Under the pieces are notes generated by a model. It ran no database searches, was not told where the DNA came from, and saw only the letters and a list, made by a program, of their open reading frames with translations. Below are positions 60,405 to 64,000 of a DNA stretch of 64,000 bases, one piece after another. This stretch comes from Straminergon stramineum (Eukaryota > Streptophyta > Bryopsida > Hypnales > Calliergonaceae), in the NCBI GenBank assembly GCA_963920665.1, contig OY987266.1, forward strand, positions 9,367,001 to 9,431,000. The letters are read 5' to 3'. Numbering within the stretch: position 1 is the first letter of the stretch; every line of letters starts with the position of its first letter. The position numbers and the translations under genes were made by a program.

Positions 60405-62512
60405 GCAATTAAGCATACATGGAGTGCAAGTTTCTTGAGTGGGAAAAAATTTCCATGTACAGAAATAGAGTTTGGAAGGATTTCATAATTTTTCCAAATT
60501 TTATTTCTCAAAATATTATTATTGTGAATTTTTTTAGTTCAAGCTTTTGTTTCAACCATATTGGTCATATAGGCCTTCTTATTTCTGACCAAGGATTGGT
60601 TGCGATATTGAAAGTCTTGTAGCCAATCATAACGTGCCACAACTACACCGAGAACTACACCATAGTTAAGCACTACTCATTAGTACTTGAACAGAAAGAA
60701 AGAAATCTATAGTGCCCAAATGGGGGGGGGGGGGTTGATCGGAAAGGGGTCGCCTCCCATAGTATATTTAGCCAACTTGTTGGGTTTGAGAAGGAGAATG
60801 ATATACCTAGGAATAAATAGAGATCAAGATTTATTGCATGGAAGAATATTTTTTGGAGTTGTCCCTTCAATATATTATTACCGTCCTAGAAGCCAATTTC
60901 ATTGAAGATACTCTCAGGCCTAGCCTTATGCTCATTTAAATGCTACATTCTTTGTTCTATTTAATGCAGTTTGTATTAAGTAGATACCATGACATTGTTT
61001 GAAATAACTTAGTTTTACTATTGCCCCCATGATTCAACTCCTAAAGTTCTTTCATATTTAGAGGCTCGAAATTGCTCAAGATAGTCGTCTCCAAAGCAAG
61101 GTCAAATATTTTTAATCTTCATTAATTTTTATATTTGACAAGTTCATCCATAGGATCCTTTGGTTAAACTTGCTCAAATATATTGTTTGCAAATTTTAGA
61201 GAAAATAACTATGTCAATTGCAAGTTCAGTGTGCCTAAACTTCAAAATTTAGTCTTTTCTAACCCTTCCAAAAGGTGAAGTTTTGTCTTTGAACATTTTA
61301 AGAAAAAAAGACATATGTCCTATAACCTGTACATTTGTTAATATCTTGGAAAATGGTTTGAAAATATGTATAAAAATTTTAATCCAAAAGACTTTCATAT
61401 TCATCATTTAAAAAATTGTAAAGTGGAAGGTAATATTGAAGGAAAGTCATAAAACTAATATGATAACAACTTTTGGAAAAATTCTGAAAATTCTTAATTC
61501 CAATTGTGAGAATGTTCAAGTATATAATTAACATTAGTCCATTTCATTTTCATTTGAAATATTTTGAAATTAAAAAATCTTGAATTAAAAAATAATTCAT
61601 CCAAATATTTAGCTAAAACATTTTCATTTATGAAGATATAAAGGCAAATAACCTAGTCAAGGAACCAATAGTGCTATTTTGTGAGCGTGTAAGCATGGTT
61701 GTATGAATGTTGAGTAGGAATTATATGAGTGTTGAGCTCAAAGATTTGAAGAAACATTAGAAACTGAATAATATTCCTAAAAATAGATCCCATCTTAAAA
61801 TTTGGACGAAATTTTTTTACTTTTAATAAATTTTAGTATCTACTTCCATGAACCTTTTACCGTAGACCTATTACCATGGTAATGTAGAATTCAAACGAAT
61901 ATTCTAATTTTCAATCTTGTCTAGAAGTATATACTATGAAGATGAAGAGCCCAATGTTTGTGAAAGATGAATGGAGATGGAAATAAGTTTGTCTAGAATG
62001 TTAGTTGATCATTGTCTTATAACCGCATGGATTTTCTCGGGGTCAATGGGAAGGTACCAATAATTTTCTCTTAATATGTTCTTTTTGGACTTTTATATTT
62101 TAGAAAAAAAATTATTGATAAGATTTCATTATGTGTGGAAAGAGCTTAGCACACCATATTTCATTTATGTTGATCACTATCATGTAGTAGCATGGATCTT
62201 CTTGGGTCTGATGGGGGGTTATTTACTCTTATGTCTTAATGTGTCAATGATTGGACTTGCTAAGATTGTAGAAAATGTTGTGAAGATTGCTAAGATTTTA
62301 AGAAGATATTTGGTTAATAGGGATAATTTTTGTAAAGAGTGAGCTTAGTTACACCAAAATGTTGATTAGTTGATCATTGTCCTTTTGTAGGACCTCCGAG
62401 GGATCCATCTCTTTCGTCTTCATCAAATGGTCATTTGGTTGATCACTCCCCTCTTGTTACTTGAATGGGACCTCTAGGCATTGAGAGGAAGATTGAGCAC
62501 TTGCCATCTTGA
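60405..62512. other. AT-rich intergenic DNA
   Basis: No gene seen. It includes a run of 13 G at 60722-60734. An 88-residue frame at 62076-62342 contains a hydrophobic segment but has base composition like its repeat surroundings. Confidence 0.5.
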
Positions 62513-62650
62513 TATGCTACTTATTAGACTTTGCTAGATTTTTATGATCACTCCCCTCTTGCGGCTTGCATGGTACCTCTTGGTGCCAAGAGGTACCAAG
62601 TAGCAAGAGGGGAATTATCTTAAAAATCTAGCAAAGTCCACTAAATGGCA
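62513..62650. repeat. Foldback of ~138 bp centred at 62585
   Basis: The left arm GACTTTGCTAGATTTTTATG ... CTCCCCTCTTGC ... GGTACCTCTTGG pairs with the right arm, centred on TTGGTGCCAA. A second copy of the left inner part (GATCACTCCCCTCTTG..CTTG.ATGG) lies ~110 bp upstream at about 62440, so the structure may be part of a larger foldback element. Confidence 0.75.
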
Positions 62651-63510
62651 CATCAAAGTTGTTCAAGGGACTACGGTAAGAAATAAGGGCCTTGGGACTT
62701 AAGGGGTTAAAGGACATGCAATGAACGAAATGTGTCTACCTCTAAGAACGTAAGTAGGTGCATATATATTGCTTGAAATGCATTACTAATTCCATAAAGG
62801 TTCAAAAAGTTTGAAACAACTTGGATAAGATGCAACTTCTAACTGTCTTCCACAAAATATGAACTTTATTCCCTAAATACCCAAGGTTTCACATGAGTAT
62901 TCATTAGTGTCCAAATAATGAATGCCAAAGTGTGTTGGAATCTTCTTTCAATTGCCAATAAGATGCACTAAAAAATTATTATTGTTTAATAATAGTGAAT
63001 ATTCTCAGTTGGATGAGTGAGGATCATAAGTGCACATACTTCATATATTAATACCATAACAAATTTGACTAATTTTGCTTACCAAATTGGATTAATTTTT
63101 GTGTTTTATAGACTTTTTTACATGCTACAATCTACAACAACATGACATATGGCACATTCCCTTTAAAAAGAAAATAAAAATTATGTTAAAACTACCACTA
63201 TGCAAAACAATATGTTCAATTTTTAATAGAAGGCCTTCACAATTACTTTACTCTAACTAGCTCTTGAAGTAGGAGGTCCATAAAATGTTAGAGCTCTAAA
63301 AGCATCCACCTTATAAAATGTACACTATTTATTTGTTTTGCTTGTTCATTGCACCAACTATGTATATATAATTTACATTCCAAGCATCCCCAAAGTGGAT
63401 GCGCCTTGGTCAACCTTGATTGTAACTTTCAATATAACCATTTTGGTAATTGATTTAAGCTAAGAAAATGAAGCTTGACAAGATTTTCTTCTTCTTCATT
63501 TTAAAATAAA

Positions 63511-63542
<32 letters not shown>

Positions 63543-64000
63543 AATTATTGCAATTGCAAGCTATGTGTTTTAAAATCTAAACAACCTAATATTATCCGAG
63601 GTATGCAATTATTGTTTTTATAAGGGTTGATTTTAATCAAATATATAATGCATTCTAATGAAATAGAAAGTGTTATATTTTATTTTAGTTTAATAAATCT
63701 AACAACCCTTGTCAAGGAGAGGAATCCATGAATATAGATTTTTCTAAAATTGAGTACAAGTAGATGATGGAAAAGGATTTTCTAATAGATTTATAATCTT
63801 TTTAATATAGGTATAATAGGAAAACCACCTAATTTTCTAGATTTTCTATTCATTTAATAGAATATTTTTATAAATATACAGTGATGTCTTTTTAGAAATT
63901 ACAAAATGATGACCCCTTGGAAATGTTTTGAGAGGGGTGTCACAACTCACAATTGAGGTAGGTATACCCTTTTGCAATATTGCTCCTTTACTGATGGCTA
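62651..64000. other. AT-rich intergenic DNA to the window end
   Basis: It includes a third diverged member of the dispersed repeat with core AATTCCATAAAGGTTCAAAA near 62790 and an AT microsatellite at 63518-63543. No gene seen. Confidence 0.5.
63518..63543. repeat. (AT)n microsatellite
   Basis: About 13 AT units in AT-rich DNA. Confidence 0.95.

Noticed and set aside
49200..60410. Idea that the repeated blocks form a CRISPR-like or regularly spaced array
   Set aside because: The copies are hundreds to thousands of bases long, irregularly spaced and in both orientations; they are dispersed transposon families in eukaryotic DNA.
62076..62342. 88-residue frame with a hydrophobic stretch
   Set aside because: AT-rich composition identical to surrounding repeats and no recognisable family.
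1..64000. Idea of a gene cluster or new multi-gene system
   Set aside because: The genes (K+ transporter, basal-body protein, PLAC8 protein, complex I subunit, HAD phosphatase, unknown membrane protein) have unrelated roles and ordinary plant spacing.

Overview
This window reads as nuclear DNA of a land plant. Its genes are interrupted by short introns of about 100-900 bp with GT-AG ends, several 5' regions carry telo-box-like TTAGGGTTT motifs, and the space between genes is very AT-rich and full of degraded transposons. One gene narrows the organism. The minus-strand gene at 5.8-11.6 kb is a CCDC61/VFL3-type basal-body protein, a family tied to motile cilia. That points to a plant with swimming sperm (moss, liverwort, hornwort, lycophyte or fern). 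The compact introns fit a bryophyte best, but I cannot name the species.

Layout. 0.1-4.5 kb (+): a KT/HAK/KUP potassium transporter rebuilt from 11 exons in one continuous frame (791 codons). 5.8-11.6 kb (-): the CCDC61/VFL3 gene, 17 exons, convergent with the transporter; a ~105-bp tandem repeat lies between them. 12.6-14.7 kb (-): a two-exon DUF2985-PLAC8 membrane protein. 15-17.5 kb: GC-richer upstream DNA with a broken coding trace and a 20-bp tandem repeat. 17.5-22.7 kb: repeat DNA with two ~925-bp TTAA-flanked elements. 23.2-24.3 kb (-): a possible small gene. 24.9-27.2 kb: a 2.3-kb element with long terminal inverted repeats. 27.5-27.8 kb (+): the complex I ESSS/NDUFB11-type subunit, followed by three decayed partial copies of its 3' end. 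30.4-31.7 kb: decayed Cys-rich coding DNA. 32.3-34.7 kb (+): a four-exon HAD sugar-phosphatase-like hydrolase. 34.7-40.4 kb: repeats. 41.5-43.9 kb (+): a three-exon multi-pass membrane protein I do not recognise. 45-64 kb: no gene that I can support, only repeat-derived DNA with several well-defined miniature elements (a CACTA-like foldback with its target duplication, a Stowaway-like element inside an older repeat, TTAA elements and foldbacks).

The genes do not form a pathway; this is ordinary plant gene spacing. The most interesting points are the ciliary gene with a full exon model, an Asp-to-Glu change in the signature motif of the potassium transporter, the series of 3'-end duplications behind the ESSS gene, the duplicated leader of the unknown membrane protein, and a family of TTAA-flanked, CCCCTAAAG-ended elements that look like non-autonomous piggyBac-type transposons. 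I found no convincing new multi-gene system.
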